Part shown: one piece after another, positions 63,723 to 64,000 of the stretch
Layout of the letters: each line of letters starts with the position of its first letter
Numbering within the stretch: the stretch's first letter is position 1
DNA from: Pseudolactococcus piscium
Lineage (GTDB): Bacteria; Bacillota; Bacilli; Lactobacillales; Streptococcaceae
Length of the DNA stretch: 64,000 nt
Direction: 5' to 3'
NCBI RefSeq assembly: GCF_002441695.1
Contig: NZ_JXJW01000008.1
Span: 29,030 to 93,029 of the forward strand
Translations under genes and position numbers: made by a program
The notes under the pieces: model-generated
Seen by the model: only the letters and a program-made list of their open reading frames with translations
Databases searched by the model: none
Told to the model about the DNA's origin: nothing

Positions 63723-64000
63723 TTAACCTTTCTTATTTTTTCTTCTGAGGAATAATGCACCTAGAATTGAAAGTAATGTGCCACCTCCAAATATTGATAG
63801 GTTAGCACCATCAGATTCTCCAGTACTTGGTAATGCGGGATTATTTACATTTTTTGACGGCTTCTCAGGTATACCACTATCTCCATTAATCATATTATTT
63901 GTCGTATTATTAGTGTTATCACGTCCAGTTGTAGGATCATTGGGTGATTCCTTAGCTATGACATGAACTAATACTTGACTTGCATACGAACCTGCCTAGG
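63723..64000 (-). pseudogene. 3' end of an LPSTG cell-wall protein gene, interrupted by a stop codon
   Basis: The last 90 codons encode the end of an Ig-like domain (SQVLVHVIAKE), a low-complexity linker and a sorting signal: LPSTGES, a hydrophobic segment and RRKNKKG. The same frame has TAG at 63996-63998, so the visible part has no start codon. Either the gene is broken by a nonsense or frameshift change, or the edge sequence is misread. What lies beyond 64000 is unknown. Confidence 0.6.

Overview
The window is a low-GC Firmicute chromosome segment. It most likely comes from the Streptococcaceae, probably Lactococcus in the broad sense (the piscium/raffinolactis group would fit). This placement is inference. 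It rests on a complete gltA-acnA-icd operon behind a CodY-like box, an argCJDB operon, the rapZ-yvcK-whiA cluster, class A sortase with LPXTG-type proteins, lrgAB and the S. pneumoniae-like numbering of the GyrA/ParC resistance-determining regions. I saw no rRNA, tRNA, CRISPR array or intact transposase. All genes are on the minus strand except phr (50653-52086).

Layout, left to right: the start of kdpE and all of kdpD (1-2.8 kb); an RluA-type pseudouridine synthase and lspA; a giant cell-wall adhesin with eight CnaB repeats (4.4-10.2 kb); a 1.1-kb AT-rich stretch without a convincing gene but with a promoter-hairpin unit (10.3-11.3 kb); parC-ktrA-ktrB-parE (11.3-17.8 kb); an AAA ATPase island bounded by two copies of the topA 3' end (18.0-19.8 kb); topA, lrgAB, capA; icd-acnA-gltA; whiA-yvcK-rapZ-DUF1461-nagD-thioesterase; GH25 lysozyme and hemW; ribF-truB-DUF2130-pcrA; srtA-apbE-gyrA; a lone beta-glucoside-type PTS gene; ada and phr; an AraC/MFS/esterase/ROK group with a cre site; a lipoprotein alpha-carbonic anhydrase; argBDJC with ArgR-like boxes; and a padR operon with two paralogous membrane proteins, next to a truncated LPSTG cell-wall gene at the right edge.

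Several themes connect genes. All four type IA/IIA topoisomerase proteins (ParC, ParE, TopA, GyrA) are here. Two potassium systems with known c-di-AMP links (KdpDE, KtrAB) lie within 16 kb. KtrAB sits between parE and parC. Two LPXTG-type proteins and a class A sortase form a surface-anchoring set. The gltA-acnA-icd operon feeds 2-oxoglutarate and glutamate, which argJ and argCDB use for arginine.

The most unusual observations are: a 54-bp perfect direct repeat of the topA 3' end flanking an ATPase/DUF4143 gene; a strong promoter placed before a perfect 21-bp hairpin; recurrent fused terminator and extended -10 junctions, with TATAAT-like boxes exactly 6 nt before the ATG (possible leaderless genes); a PTS EII whose IIB phosphorylation Cys is Tyr; an isocitrate dehydrogenase carrying the NAD-type residues D344/I345/A351; and a PadR promoter whose -35 box lies exactly between the arms of an inverted repeat. 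Positions and motifs were read by eye. No database search or folding calculation was run.
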